A stretch of DNA of 59,706 nt from Insolitispirillum peregrinum (GTDB lineage: Bacteria > Pseudomonadota > Alphaproteobacteria > Rhodospirillales > Rhodospirillaceae): assembly GCF_042665255.1 (NCBI RefSeq), contig NZ_JBHTCD010000030.1. One strand, written 5' to 3'. This document shows, one piece after another, positions 41,380-50,536 of this stretch. Below the pieces are notes generated by a model that had not been told where the DNA came from, did no database searches, and saw only the letters and a list, made by a program, of their open reading frames with translations. Both the position numbers and the translations under genes were made by a program. How positions within the stretch are numbered: position 1 is the stretch's first letter; each line of letters begins with the position of its first letter.

Positions 41380-43746
41380 ATGCCCTTCCCTCCGTCTTCT
41401 GATGATGACGATCGCCGCCCGGCGGCCCTGCCGCACAGTGCGTGGCAGCCCAAACCTGCCTCCCGTTTCCGGCGTCGGCCCCGCGACCCACAGCAGGATC
41501 AACCGAGGGAGCAACGGGAACCGCGCATGACGCGCGACCCACAGGCCTCCAGCCCACCGCCGCAACAGCCCGCGCCCCCTCTTTCCGCAACCAGAGCTGG
41601 CCCGCAGCCGCCCCGGCCCGCCCCCACGGCGTCGACCCCAACCGCACGACGGGATGCTCCTCCCCCGCCACCACCCCGCCCCCCTGCCCGCCGACAGGGC
41701 AACAGTCGTCCGCCACGCCCGCCCCGCCGTCTGTTCGGGCGTCTGCTGCGCTGGGCTGCCGTCCTGTTCATCTGGGGTGTTGCCTCTGTCGGGGTACTGG
41801 TGGCGTGGTATGCCCACGATCTGCCCTCGCTGGCCGATGTCAGTTCCGCCACCCGCCGCCCGTCCCTGCTGATCGAGGGCAGCGACGGCAGCATCATCGC
41901 CAACTATGGCGACCTGTACGGCGAAGTGATCGACGTGTCAGAGCTGCCCCCCTGGGTACCGGGAGCGGTGATTTCCATCGAAGACCGCCGGTTCTATGAC
42001 CATCACGGCGTCGATCCGCTCGGCTTGCTGCGCGCGGTGGTGGTCAATGTGCAAAAGGGCCGGATGGCACAGGGCGGCTCGACCCTGACCCAGCAGGTGG
42101 TGAAGAACGTCTTCCTGTCACAGGAACGCACCCTCAAGCGCAAGGTGCAGGAGCTGTTGCTGTCGCTGTGGCTGGAACGGACCTTTACCAAGCAGCAAAT
42201 CCTGACCCTGTACCTCAACCGGGTCTATCTGGGGGCCGGAACCTATGGCGTCGAAGCCGCCGCCCAGCGCTATTTTGGCGTCTCGGCCCGGCAGGTCACG
42301 CCGTTTCAGGCTGCCGTGCTGGCCGGTCTGCTGAAGGCCCCGTCCCGCTACAGCCCGGCCAGCAATCCCGATCTCGCCACCAGCCGGGCCAGCGTGGTGC
42401 TGAATGCGATGGTGGAAAACGGCGTTCTCACCCAGCAGCAGGCCCAGCAAGCCCTGACCACCGCCCCCACCGCGCTGGCCAATGCCAGCAAGGCCCGCCC
42501 CGGTCGCTATTTCTCTGACTGGGTGATGGAACAGGTCGATGATCTGGCCGGGTCGGTGTCGCAGGACCTGATCATCAAGACCACCCTCGACCCCGCCATT
42601 CAGGCCGCCGCCGAGCAGGCGCTGGCCAAAACCCTCGACAGCAAAGGCCCCGCCGCCAACGCAGGCGAAGGGGCGATGGTGGTGCTAACCCCCGACGGGG
42701 CGGTGCGGGCGATGGTCGGTGGCCGCAGCTATGCCAACAGCCAGTATAACCGCGCCGTTCAGGCCCTGCGCCAACCCGGCTCGTCGTTCAAGCCGTTCGT
42801 CTACCTCGCCGGGCTGGAAAGCGGCCTGCTGCCCGATGATGCGGTCGAAGACGCCCCGATCACCATCAGTGGCTGGTCGCCGGAAAACTTTGATCACCGC
42901 TATCACGGGCAAGTCACCCTGCGTGACGCCGTTGCCAACTCGCTGAATACGGTGGCCGTGCGTGTCAGCCAGCGGGCCGGTCTGCAACAGGTGATAAGCG
43001 TTGCCCATCGGCTGGGGATTACCGCCGACCTGCAACCGACGCCCTCGCTGGCACTGGGAACGCAGGAAACGGCGGTGCTGCCGCTGGTCGGGGCCTATGC
43101 CGCCTTTGCCAATGGCGGCTATGCCGCGCCGCCGTTCGGGATCAGTGAAATCACCACCCGCGACGGCCAGATTTTGTATCTGCATCAGCAGGGCGAGCAA
43201 AAGCAGGTCATCCGTCCGCAGGATGTCGGCAACATGAACCAGTTGCTGTCCGGTGTCATTCAGTCCGGCACCGGCAAACGCGCCGCCATCGGACGCCCGG
43301 CAGCAGGCAAAACCGGCACCAGCGCCGATTACCGCGACGCCTGGTTCATCGGCTATACCGCCGATTACGTGGCCGGGGTGTGGATTGGCAACGACAACAA
43401 CACCCCGATGAAGCGGGTGACCGGTGGTTCGTTGCCCGCCGATGTCTGGCGCGAGGTGATGCTGGCAGCGCAAAAGGGCAAGCCGATGCGGGACCTGCCG
43501 GTCGGAGAAACCGACGACCTGATCGGCCGCCTGTTGCGCAGCGTGCTGGGCGAAGACAGCCCACGTCCATCAAACACGCCGTACACCAACCCGCTGTCGG
43601 CCAGCGAAGAGCCACAGGAGCTGGCACCACAGCAGCCGGCCCCCGAGGCCCAGCGCAATCGTCCGGCCCCCTTGCTGAATGGCACAATTCAGCCCAACGG
43701 CTCTCTGACCCATCAGCAGGTCATTGATTTGTTCAACAAGAATTAA
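41380..43746 (+). CDS. Class A penicillin-binding protein (PBP1A/1C-like bifunctional)
   Basis: 788 residues from ATG 41380 (AAGGA upstream). A cytoplasmic tail of about 120 residues is rich in Pro, Arg and Ala (for example APPPPPPRPPARRQGN-like). TM near 125-145 (LLRWAAVLFIWGVASVGVLV). The GT51 domain has ISIEDRRFYDHHGVDP and AQGGSTLTQQVVKNVFLS; the transpeptidase has PGSSFKPFVYL (SxxK), NSLNTVAV (SxN) and GKTGTSADYRD (KTG). It polymerises and crosslinks peptidoglycan. All catalytic motifs are intact. A Pro/Gln-rich tail closes the protein. Confidence 0.94.
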   Translation: MPFPPSSDDDDRRPAALPHSAWQPKPASRFRRRPRDPQQDQPREQREPRMTRDPQASSPPPQQPAPPLSATRAGPQPPRPAPTASTPTARRDAPPPPPPRPPARRQGNSRPPRPPRRLFGRLLRWAAVLFIWGVASVGVLVAWYAHDLPSLADVSSATRRPSLLIEGSDGSIIANYGDLYGEVIDVSELPPWVPGAVISIEDRRFYDHHGVDPLGLLRAVVVNVQKGRMAQGGSTLTQQVVKNVFLSQERTLKRKVQELLLSLWLERTFTKQQILTLYLNRVYLGAGTYGVEAAAQRYFGVSARQVTPFQAAVLAGLLKAPSRYSPASNPDLATSRASVVLNAMVENGVLTQQQAQQALTTAPTALANASKARPGRYFSDWVMEQVDDLAGSVSQDLIIKTTLDPAIQAAAEQALAKTLDSKGPAANAGEGAMVVLTPDGAVRAMVGGRSYANSQYNRAVQALRQPGSSFKPFVYLAGLESGLLPDDAVEDAPITISGWSPENFDHRYHGQVTLRDAVANSLNTVAVRVSQRAGLQQVISVAHRLGITADLQPTPSLALGTQETAVLPLVGAYAAFANGGYAAPPFGISEITTRDGQILYLHQQGEQKQVIRPQDVGNMNQLLSGVIQSGTGKRAAIGRPAAGKTGTSADYRDAWFIGYTADYVAGVWIGNDNNTPMKRVTGGSLPADVWREVMLAAQKGKPMRDLPVGETDDLIGRLLRSVLGEDSPRPSNTPYTNPLSASEEPQELAPQQPAPEAQRNRPAPLLNGTIQPNGSLTHQQVIDLFNKN

Positions 43747-43749
43747 GGG

Positions 43750-43813
43750 TAACAGGGGTGTGGAGCGCTGCTCCACACCTCGCCGGGGCCTTGAGGCCCC
43801 GGACCCCGTTCTT
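43750..43813. repeat. Two-hairpin repeat unit, single copy
   Basis: GGTGTGGAGCGCTGCTCCAC, then ACCTCGC, CCGGGGCCTTGAGGCCCCGG and ACCCCGTTCTTATAG. It sits between the converging PBP (ends 43746) and RsmB-like (ends 43818) genes, where its hairpins could act as a bidirectional terminator. It aligns with the right unit of 16103-16223, inverted, with the outer C-G pair of the second hairpin replaced there by T-A. Confidence 0.8.
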
Positions 43814-43817
43814 ATAG

Positions 43818-45224
43818 TCAGGCTTGCGGCTCGTCTTCGGCCTCGGGGGCTTCCGGCGTGGCGGTTTCCAGCCGTTCCAGCACCGCGACAAAGAAGCCGT
43901 CGGTGTCATGTTCGGCGGGATCAAGGCGCAGGTACGGCCCGCTGACCGGACACGGCACCGCCGGGTTGACCAGCTCCGGCCACAGGTCGGCCACCGACAG
44001 CAGACGATAGGCTGCGCCCTGTTCGGCGAGGAAGCTTTCCACCTGCCGCTCGTTTTCTTCCGGCAGCAACGAGCAAGTGGCATAGATCACCCGCCCGCCC
44101 GGCTTGGCCAGACGGGCGGCACTGCGCAGGATGCGGGCCTGCAGGGCGGTCAACTCGGCCAGCATCTCTTCGCTCATCCGCCACTTGGCATCCGGGTTGC
44201 GCCGCCAGGTGCCGGTTCCCGAGCACGGGGCATCGATCAGCACCCGGTCATAGGTTCCCTTCGACCGCTTCACCCACTTGTCGGTTTCGCTGCTGAGCAC
44301 GCGGCGGGTAACGTTGTGCGCCCCGGCCCGCTTCAGACGCTCCGCCGAGCGGTCCACCCGGCCCTGTGACACGTCACAGGCCACCAGACGGCCCTTGTTC
44401 TGCATCTCAGCCGCCAGAGCCAGCGTCTTGCCACCGGCACCGGCGCAGAAATCGACCACCGACATCCCCGGGCGGGCACCCGCCAGCAGGGCGACCAGTT
44501 GCGAGCCTTCATCCTGCACTTCGACCAGACCGCCACGGAAGGCATTGGTGGCCGCCAGATTGGCGCGACCCGCCAGCCGCAGGGCCAGCGGCGAATAATG
44601 CCCCGGCACCGCTTCAACGCTTTCTTCGTCGGTACCCTCGGCAAGGGCAATAATCGCATTGTCGCGGTCACACTTCAGGGTGTTCACCCGCAGGTCCACC
44701 GGAGCCTCTTTGGTCAGGGCATCAAGCAGGGTCGGCAGGTGATCGCCGTAAATATCCTTCAGGTAAGTGGCCACCCACGCCGGGACTTCGCCGCGCACCC
44801 ACACCGGCATGCCGTTGTGGTTCAGCGGCTTGCCACGCAGGAAGCGCACCACCGCCCGTTCGTGTTCGTTCAGCGGGCGCGGCGCGTAGATTTCACCGGT
44901 ACACAGACCGTCAACCCCGGCCAGCCCCATGCCTTCGACCAGTACCAGATAGGTCAGGATGCGGGCGCGCGGGCGGATGCTGTCCCAGTCCGGGCGTTCG
45001 CCGTTGGCCCAGGTGTCGGCCGCCGCTTCGCGGAACCACCAGGTCAGACGGGCCCAATGGCGCATGGTGCCCCACACCCGCATCGAGATGGCGCGGCGAT
45101 CCTTGGAGCCGATGAAACGCCGGTCGCGGAAAAAAGCCGCCGCCGTCCCATCGGCAGGGCGGGACGTTCCGGCGATGGTCTCCAGCAGATCAATGGCAGC
45201 CTGCAGGCGAGCGTCGTCTTTCAT
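43818..45224 (-). CDS. RsmB/NOP2-family rRNA cytosine-C5 methyltransferase
   Basis: 468 residues from ATG 45224; an ATG at 45260 lies in a hairpin and has no ribosome site. An N-terminal helical NusB-like part (LQAAIDLLETIAGTSRPADG) precedes the methyltransferase with SAM motif VVDFCAGAGGKTLALAAEMQ, motif IV IDAPCSGTGTWRRNPD (Cys of the PC motif) and motif VI YATCSLLPEENERQV (nucleophilic Cys in TC). It methylates C5 of a 16S or other rRNA cytosine; which one is not determined. A C-terminal acidic tail (PEAPEAEDEPQA) is unusual but short. Lies downstream of guaB with a stem-loop between. Confidence 0.9.
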   Translation of the reverse strand: MKDDARLQAAIDLLETIAGTSRPADGTAAAFFRDRRFIGSKDRRAISMRVWGTMRHWARLTWWFREAAADTWANGERPDWDSIRPRARILTYLVLVEGMGLAGVDGLCTGEIYAPRPLNEHERAVVRFLRGKPLNHNGMPVWVRGEVPAWVATYLKDIYGDHLPTLLDALTKEAPVDLRVNTLKCDRDNAIIALAEGTDEESVEAVPGHYSPLALRLAGRANLAATNAFRGGLVEVQDEGSQLVALLAGARPGMSVVDFCAGAGGKTLALAAEMQNKGRLVACDVSQGRVDRSAERLKRAGAHNVTRRVLSSETDKWVKRSKGTYDRVLIDAPCSGTGTWRRNPDAKWRMSEEMLAELTALQARILRSAARLAKPGGRVIYATCSLLPEENERQVESFLAEQGAAYRLLSVADLWPELVNPAVPCPVSGPYLRLDPAEHDTDGFFVAVLERLETATPEAPEAEDEPQA

Positions 45225-45249
45225 GGTGGTCGTGTCCTGAATAAAGCGA

Positions 45250-45282
45250 GAGACGGACATCTTTTTGCAAGATGCCCGTCTC
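45250..45282 (-). terminator. Stem-loop between guaB and the RsmB-like gene
   Basis: On the minus strand GAGACGGGCATCTT pairs with AAGATGTCCGTCTC over 14 positions with one mismatch, loop GCAAA. It starts 64 nt after the guaB stop and ends 26 nt before the next ATG. A second hairpin (GGCCGGAG / CTCCGGCC) lies at 45304-45323. No long T run, so it may attenuate rather than fully stop transcription. Confidence 0.6.
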
Positions 45283-45345
45283 CCGGATTCTGAAACCCGC
45301 AAGGCCGGAGGAACTCTCCGGCCCCGGATGGTGTCCAACAGGCCC

Positions 45346-46809
45346 TTACGAGCTAATGCGGTAGTTCGGGGCTTCGCGGGTGATGGTCACGTCATGGACG
45401 TGGCTTTCACGATAGCCCGCGTTGGTGATGCGGCGGAACTTGCAGTTCTGCTGCATCGCGGTCACGGTGGCATTGCCGGTGTAGCCCATCGCCGCCTTCA
45501 GGCCGCCGATCAACTGGTGCAGGATCTGGGTGGCGGAACCCTTGTAGGGCACCTGACCTTCGATCCCTTCCGGCACCAGCTTCAGGCTGTCGCGCACTTC
45601 CTGCTGGAAGTAACGGTCAGCCGAGCCGCGCGCCATTGCCCCCAGCGAGCCCATCCCGCGATAGGCCTTGTAGGACCGGCCCTGATAGAGGATCACTTCG
45701 CCCGGGCTTTCGTCGGTTCCGGCCAGCAGCGAGCCAATCATCACGCAATCAGCACCGGCGGCAATCGCCTTGGCCAGATCGCCCGAGTACTTGATGCCGC
45801 CATCGGCGATCAACGGCACGCCCGCCTTGCGGGTGACGGCGCTGACTTCGGCAATGGCCGACAACTGCGGCACGCCGACACCGGCGACGATCCGGGTGGT
45901 GCAGATCGACCCCGGGCCGATCCCCACCTTCACCGCGTCGGCACCGGCAGCGATCAACGCTTCGGCAGCTTCGGGGGTGGCAATGTTCCCGGCCATGATC
46001 TGGGCATCGGGGTACTTCGTCTTCAACTCACGGACGGTGTTGATCACCCCGGCCGAATGGCCGTGGGCGGTGTCCACCACCACCACGTCGGCACCGGCAT
46101 TGATCAGCGCTTCGGCGCGGGCAAAGCCGTCCGCACCGACGCCGGTCGCCGCCGCCACCCGCAGACGGCCCTGAGCGTCCTTGCAGGCGTTCGGGTAGGT
46201 CTGGGCCTTTTCCATATCCTTGACGGTGATCAGACCGATGCAGCGATAGGCATCGTCCACCACCAGCAGCTTTTCGATACGGAACTTGTGCAGCAGGTTC
46301 TTGGCATCCTGCGTGCTGACCCCTTCGCGCACGGTGACCAGATCGCTGTTGGTCATGTAGGCGCTGACCGGCTTGGCCATGTCATTGGCAAAGCGCACGT
46401 CGCGGTTGGTCAGGATACCGACCAGCTTTTGCGTCCCGCGATCCACCACCGGAATACCGCTGATCCGGTAATCCGCCATCATCTTGAGGGCGTCGGCCAG
46501 CGACTGATCGGGGTGGATGGTCAGCGGGTTGACCACCATGCCGGATTCGTACCGCTTGACGCGGCGCACTTCCTCGGCCTGTTCTTCGATGGTCAGGTTT
46601 TTGTGAATGACGCCAATACCGCCGTTCTGAGCCATGGCGATCGCCATCGAGCTTTCGGTCACGGTATCCATGGCCGAAGACAGCAGCGGAATGCCAAGCT
46701 CGATCGAGCGGGTCAGGCGGGTCGCGGTCCGGGCTTGCGCAGGCATCACGTCCGACGCGGCCGGAACCAGCAACACGTCGTCAAAAGTAAGAGCCTCGGG
46801 GCAGTCCAT
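45346..46809 (-). CDS. guaB: Inosine-5'-monophosphate dehydrogenase
   Basis: 487 residues from ATG 46809, with AGAGGT eight nt upstream; the frame continues upstream but those codons cover the promoter. It begins EALTFDDVLLVPAASDVMPA, the family start, carries two CBS domains (about 93-210; for example YRISGIPVVDRGTQKLVGIL) and the catalytic loop VGIGPGSICTTRIVAGVGVP with the active-site Cys, then the flap region YRGMGSLGAM. It makes XMP in guanine nucleotide synthesis. guaA is not adjacent. Confidence 0.96.
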   Translation of the reverse strand: MDCPEALTFDDVLLVPAASDVMPAQARTATRLTRSIELGIPLLSSAMDTVTESSMAIAMAQNGGIGVIHKNLTIEEQAEEVRRVKRYESGMVVNPLTIHPDQSLADALKMMADYRISGIPVVDRGTQKLVGILTNRDVRFANDMAKPVSAYMTNSDLVTVREGVSTQDAKNLLHKFRIEKLLVVDDAYRCIGLITVKDMEKAQTYPNACKDAQGRLRVAAATGVGADGFARAEALINAGADVVVVDTAHGHSAGVINTVRELKTKYPDAQIMAGNIATPEAAEALIAAGADAVKVGIGPGSICTTRIVAGVGVPQLSAIAEVSAVTRKAGVPLIADGGIKYSGDLAKAIAAGADCVMIGSLLAGTDESPGEVILYQGRSYKAYRGMGSLGAMARGSADRYFQQEVRDSLKLVPEGIEGQVPYKGSATQILHQLIGGLKAAMGYTGNATVTAMQQNCKFRRITNAGYRESHVHDVTITREAPNYRISS

Positions 46810-46854
46810 TGAAAGCACCTCTGGGGGATTGCGGCAGAATCTAAGGTGCGCGCC

Positions 46855-46882
46855 ATCATACACAGAAACGCCCTGCTGCCAA
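46855..46882 (-). promoter_or_regulatory. guaB promoter
   Basis: On the minus strand TTGGCA (46877-46882), 16-nt spacer, TATGAT (46855-46860), about 45 nt upstream of the guaB ATG. The rest of the 280-nt region up to the MFS gene shows no gene. Confidence 0.6.
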
Positions 46883-47089
46883 GCAAGAGAAAAATAACAG
46901 GCATGTCTTTTTGACAGGTCAGACCATGGCCGTTGCGCATGACACCATCTGGCAGCCCCCTGGAACTCAGGATAAGGGCCGCTTCTTTGTGATGGGACAT
47001 GGACAACACCGGGCAACCATCCCCTAATACCCCCTGCCGTCGGCGCTGCGTCTTGCCCGCCCGGAACTCCATTCCCCCTCTGTCGAGAT

Positions 47090-48364
47090 ATGGTCACCAT
47101 GGCCGATTCGTCTTCTCCGTTACGGAACACCTCGTTCCTTGCCCTGCTGTCCAGCCGCTTTCTGGCTGCCATCGCCACTCAGGTGCAGGCCGTCGCCGTT
47201 GGCTGGCACATTTATGATATCGCCCGTGACCCGATGGCCCTGGGCTATGTCGGGCTGGCGGTGTTCATCCCGATGGCTCTGGCCACCCTGCCTGCCGGTG
47301 ACATGGTCGACCGTTACAGCCGTCGCACCATGCTGGCGGTGGGTGGCACCATGCAGTGCATCACCGCCGCCTCGATGCTGGCGCTGACCCTGATGAACGT
47401 GCAAATCCTGTGGCCGTATTATGCCGCACTGGTGTTCATGGGCATCGGGCGGGCGCTGGGCGGCCCGGCCTATCAGGCGCTGGTGCCGCAGATCGTCCCC
47501 GAAGCCCAGCTTGGCCGGGCAGTGGCGATGACCAGTTCCGCGTTCCAGAGTGCCACCATCGCCGGTCCGGCGGTGGGCGGGCTGATTTACCTCGCCGGTC
47601 CGGATATCACCTTTGCACTGTGCTTTGCCTTTTATGCCGTCTCGGTGTCGGTGCTGGCGCTGGTGCGCGGCCCGTTCCCCAAGCCGGTGATCACCCCGGG
47701 CATCGGAGCGGTTGGCCGACTGGTGGCCGGGATGAACTATGTACGCTCCAACCCGGTGGTGCTCGGTGCCCTGTCGCTGGACATGATGGCGGTGTTGCTG
47801 GGGGGGGCCACCGCCCTGTTGCCGATCTTTGCCCGCGACGTCCTGCACACCGGCCCGGAAGGTCTGGGGATGCTGCGCGCCGCCCCGGCGGTGGGTGCGG
47901 TGGCGGTCGGCCTGATCCTCGGGCGCTGGCCGTTGCAGCAACGTACCGGCTTTTACCTGTTTTCCTGCGTCGGCCTGTTCGGCCTCGCCACCATCGGCTT
48001 CGGGCTGTCGGGCAACTTTGTGTTCTCGCTGTTCTGCCTGCTGGTGATGGGAGCCTCGGACATGATCAGCATGTACGTGCGGCAAACACTGGTGCAACTG
48101 GCAACGCCCGATGCCATGCGCGGTCGGGTCAGTGCGGTCAACGTGCTGTTCATCGGGGCGTCAAACGAACTGGGCGAGTTCGAGTCCGGCGTTACGGCGG
48201 CGTGGTTCGGGGTGGTCCCGGCTGCCGTGCTGGGCGGGATCGGAACCATTGTGGTGGTTGGCCTGTGGGCATGGATGTTCCCCGCCCTGCGCACCGTTGA
48301 CCGCCTGACCGATGTCAAGCCGGTGCTGCCCGACGAGCCGGATGCCGTACCGCAAAAGGCTTAA
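47090..48364 (+). CDS. MFS transporter (EntS/DUF894-type exporter)
   Basis: 424 residues with 10-12 helices. ATG 47090 is used; ATG 47099 is a close alternative. The first helices (LLSSRFLAAIATQVQAVAVG) and loop (PAGDMVDRYSRRTMLAVGG, the DRxxRR motif A) place it in the major facilitator superfamily, and the ALGGPAYQALVPQIVPEAQL region is like the TMEM/EntS (enterobactin exporter) subgroup. Substrate unknown. It converges with tyrA on a shared terminator. Confidence 0.87.
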   Translation: MVTMADSSSPLRNTSFLALLSSRFLAAIATQVQAVAVGWHIYDIARDPMALGYVGLAVFIPMALATLPAGDMVDRYSRRTMLAVGGTMQCITAASMLALTLMNVQILWPYYAALVFMGIGRALGGPAYQALVPQIVPEAQLGRAVAMTSSAFQSATIAGPAVGGLIYLAGPDITFALCFAFYAVSVSVLALVRGPFPKPVITPGIGAVGRLVAGMNYVRSNPVVLGALSLDMMAVLLGGATALLPIFARDVLHTGPEGLGMLRAAPAVGAVAVGLILGRWPLQQRTGFYLFSCVGLFGLATIGFGLSGNFVFSLFCLLVMGASDMISMYVRQTLVQLATPDAMRGRVSAVNVLFIGASNELGEFESGVTAAWFGVVPAAVLGGIGTIVVVGLWAWMFPALRTVDRLTDVKPVLPDEPDAVPQKA

Positions 48365-48373
48365 CCAAAAAAA

Positions 48374-48401
48374 CACGGGCAGGATGATCACCCTGCCCGT
48401 G
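48374..48401. terminator. Bidirectional terminator between MFS and tyrA genes
   Basis: CACGGGCAGG (48374-48383) pairs with CCTGCCCGTG (48392-48401), with an A run on the left and CGTCTTTT on the right, so it serves both converging genes. Confidence 0.9.
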
Positions 48402-48407
48402 CGTCTT

Positions 48408-49352
48408 TTACTCGACCTTTTCGGGAACCGGCGGCGGGGCAATGCCCGAGCCATAGGCCTGCCCCTGATCAATGATCCCCCGCCGGATGGCGCGGGTGCG
48501 GGTGAACAGGTCGAACAGCGCGTCCCCCTCGCCCCAGCGGATGGCCCGCTGCAAGGCGGTGAGGTCCTCGGTGAAGCGCTGGACGATTTCCAGCACCGCT
48601 TCGCGGTTGTTGAGGAAGATGTCGCGCCACATGGTCGGGTCCGACGCCGCGATACGGGTGAAATCGCGGAAACCGGAGGCCGAATACTTGATCACTTCCT
48701 GCTTGGCATCGCTGGCCAGATCGTCGGCGGTACCAACGATTGTGTAAGCAATCAAGTGCGGCAAATGCGAGGTGATCGCCAGCACCCGGTCATGGTGGCC
48801 CGGCTCCATCACATCGACCTTCGAGCCGACCGCTTCCCACAGGGCGCGCACCCTGGCCACCGCCGCCTCGGGAGTCCCCGGCGGCGGCGTCAAAATGCAC
48901 CAGCGGCTGATGAACAGCTCGGCAAAGCCGGCATCGGGGCCGGAATGCTCGGTCCCGGCCAGCGGGTGGCCGGGCACAAAGGCCACCGAGTCCGGCAGGA
49001 ACGGGCTGACATCGCGGATCACCGACTGCTTGACCGACCCGACATCGGTAACGATGGCGCCGGGCTTCAGGCCGGATGCCATCGCCTCGGCACAGGCGGC
49101 ATTGGCGCCAATCGGCACCGCCAGCACCACCAGATCGGCACCGCGTACCGCCTCGGCTGCCGAGCGGTAAACCTCGTCCACCACTCCCAGCTGTTTGGCG
49201 CGCTCCATGCTGCCATCGCTGGAGGTATGACAGGCAATGGTCCCCACCAGCCCGTGCTGGCGCATGGCACGGGCCAGCGACGAGCCGATCAGGCCAATTC
49301 CGATAAAGGCAACGCGGGGGAACAAAACCGAAGACGCCGGTGTGCCGGTCAT
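48408..49352 (-). CDS. tyrA: Prephenate/cyclohexadienyl (arogenate) dehydrogenase
   Basis: 314 residues from ATG 49352, overlapping the hisC stop as ATGA; the open frame upstream lies within hisC. NAD site VAFIGIGLIGSSLARAMR, catalytic region FVPGHPLAGTEHSGPDAG with the conserved His, and HDRVLAITSHLPHLIAYTIV typical of TyrA. It oxidatively decarboxylates prephenate or arogenate on the way to tyrosine. There is no C-terminal ACT domain, so feedback control is elsewhere. It is the last of three aromatic genes. Confidence 0.93.
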   Translation of the reverse strand: MTGTPASSVLFPRVAFIGIGLIGSSLARAMRQHGLVGTIACHTSSDGSMERAKQLGVVDEVYRSAAEAVRGADLVVLAVPIGANAACAEAMASGLKPGAIVTDVGSVKQSVIRDVSPFLPDSVAFVPGHPLAGTEHSGPDAGFAELFISRWCILTPPPGTPEAAVARVRALWEAVGSKVDVMEPGHHDRVLAITSHLPHLIAYTIVGTADDLASDAKQEVIKYSASGFRDFTRIAASDPTMWRDIFLNNREAVLEIVQRFTEDLTALQRAIRWGEGDALFDLFTRTRAIRRGIIDQGQAYGSGIAPPPVPEKVE

Positions 49353-50446
49353 GATCCCGCCCCAAGGAAGTCTTTCAGGGCGGCGATCACCATCTGGTTT
49401 TCCTCGCCGGTGCCAATGGTGATCCGCAGCCACTCCGGCAAGCCATAGCTGCCGACCGGGCGCACGATCAGCCCACGGTTCTGCAGGAAGGCATGGGCGG
49501 CCTTGGCGCTGTGTGCGCCGTCTGCCGGGAATTGCACCAGCACAAAGTTCGCCACGCTGTCGGTGGTGTGCAGGCCCAGCGCCTTCAGCTCGGCCTTCAT
49601 CCACGGCAGCCAGTAGTCATTGTGGGTTTTGCACAGGGCCTGAAATTCCACGTCTTCAATGGCGGCCCTGGCGGCAGCCTGCGACGACGAGGTCAGATTG
49701 AACGGACTGCGCAGACGGTTCATCACATCGGCGATGGCGGGCGGGAACACCCCCCAACCAACGCGTGCGCCACCCAGAGCATGCAGCTTGGAGAAGGTGC
49801 GCAGCATCACCGTATTCGGGGTGCTTTGCGCCAGTTCCAGCCCGGTGGTGTAGTCGTTGCGGTCCACATACTCGGCATAGGCGGCGTCGATCACCAGCAG
49901 CACATGCGACGGCAGGGCCGCCCGCAGGCGCGCCAGGTCTTCCGCCGAGGTATAGGTGCCGGTCGGATTGCTGGGGTTGGTGACGAACACCAGCTTGGTC
50001 TTGTCGGTCACCGCCGCCAGCAGGGCATCCACATCGGCGCACAGATTGCGTTCCGGGGCGGTCACCGGCACCGCACTACACCCTTTGGCGTAGATGCCAT
50101 ACATCAGAAAGCCGTGTTCCGAGTACAGAACCTCGTCGCCCGGCCCGGCATAGGCCTTGACCAGCAGGCCGATCAGTTCGTCCGACCCGGCACCACAGAC
50201 GATCGTGGTCGGATCAAGGCCATAGCGGGCGGCAATCGCCTTGCGCAATTCTGTCGAGCCGCCGTCGGGGTATCGATGGAGCTTGCCAGCCGTGGCGACC
50301 AGTGCCGCCTGAGCCTTGGGGCTGGGACCCAGGGCGCCCTCGTTCGAGGACAGCTTGTAAATGCGCTCAACACCCTTGACCGACGATTCGCCGCCGACAT
50401 AAGCGGCGATGTCCAGAATACCGGGTTGCGGAGTGGGCAAGCTCAT
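49349..50446 (-). CDS. hisC: Histidinol-phosphate/aromatic aminotransferase (HisC family)
   Basis: 365 residues from ATG 50446 (ATG 50455 is an alternative). PLP-dependent class I/II fold with YKLSSNEGALGPSPKAQAAL, the FVTNPSNPTGTY Asn-Pro motif, and the PLP lysine in RTFSKLHALGGARVG. Between chorismate mutase and tyrA it probably transaminates prephenate or phenylpyruvate/4-hydroxyphenylpyruvate as well as imidazole-acetol phosphate. This arrangement is common in alphaproteobacteria. Confidence 0.92.
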   Translation of the reverse strand: MSLPTPQPGILDIAAYVGGESSVKGVERIYKLSSNEGALGPSPKAQAALVATAGKLHRYPDGGSTELRKAIAARYGLDPTTIVCGAGSDELIGLLVKAYAGPGDEVLYSEHGFLMYGIYAKGCSAVPVTAPERNLCADVDALLAAVTDKTKLVFVTNPSNPTGTYTSAEDLARLRAALPSHVLLVIDAAYAEYVDRNDYTTGLELAQSTPNTVMLRTFSKLHALGGARVGWGVFPPAIADVMNRLRSPFNLTSSSQAAARAAIEDVEFQALCKTHNDYWLPWMKAELKALGLHTTDSVANFVLVQFPADGAHSAKAAHAFLQNRGLIVRPVGSYGLPEWLRITIGTGEENQMVIAALKDFLGAGS

Positions 50447-50507
50447 GATCAACATCCACTGATAATACCGGACGGTGACGCGGAAACTCCCTGTACACAA
50501 CAGTCCG

Positions 50508-50525
50508 GCGGGGCGGGAAAAACCG
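50508..50525 (-). other. Hairpin between chorismate mutase and hisC
   Basis: GGGCGG and CCGCCC around a TTTTTC loop on the minus strand, within the 90-nt gap. It may tune relative expression of the two genes. Confidence 0.45.
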
Positions 50526-50536
50526 CCCGGTCTGCC

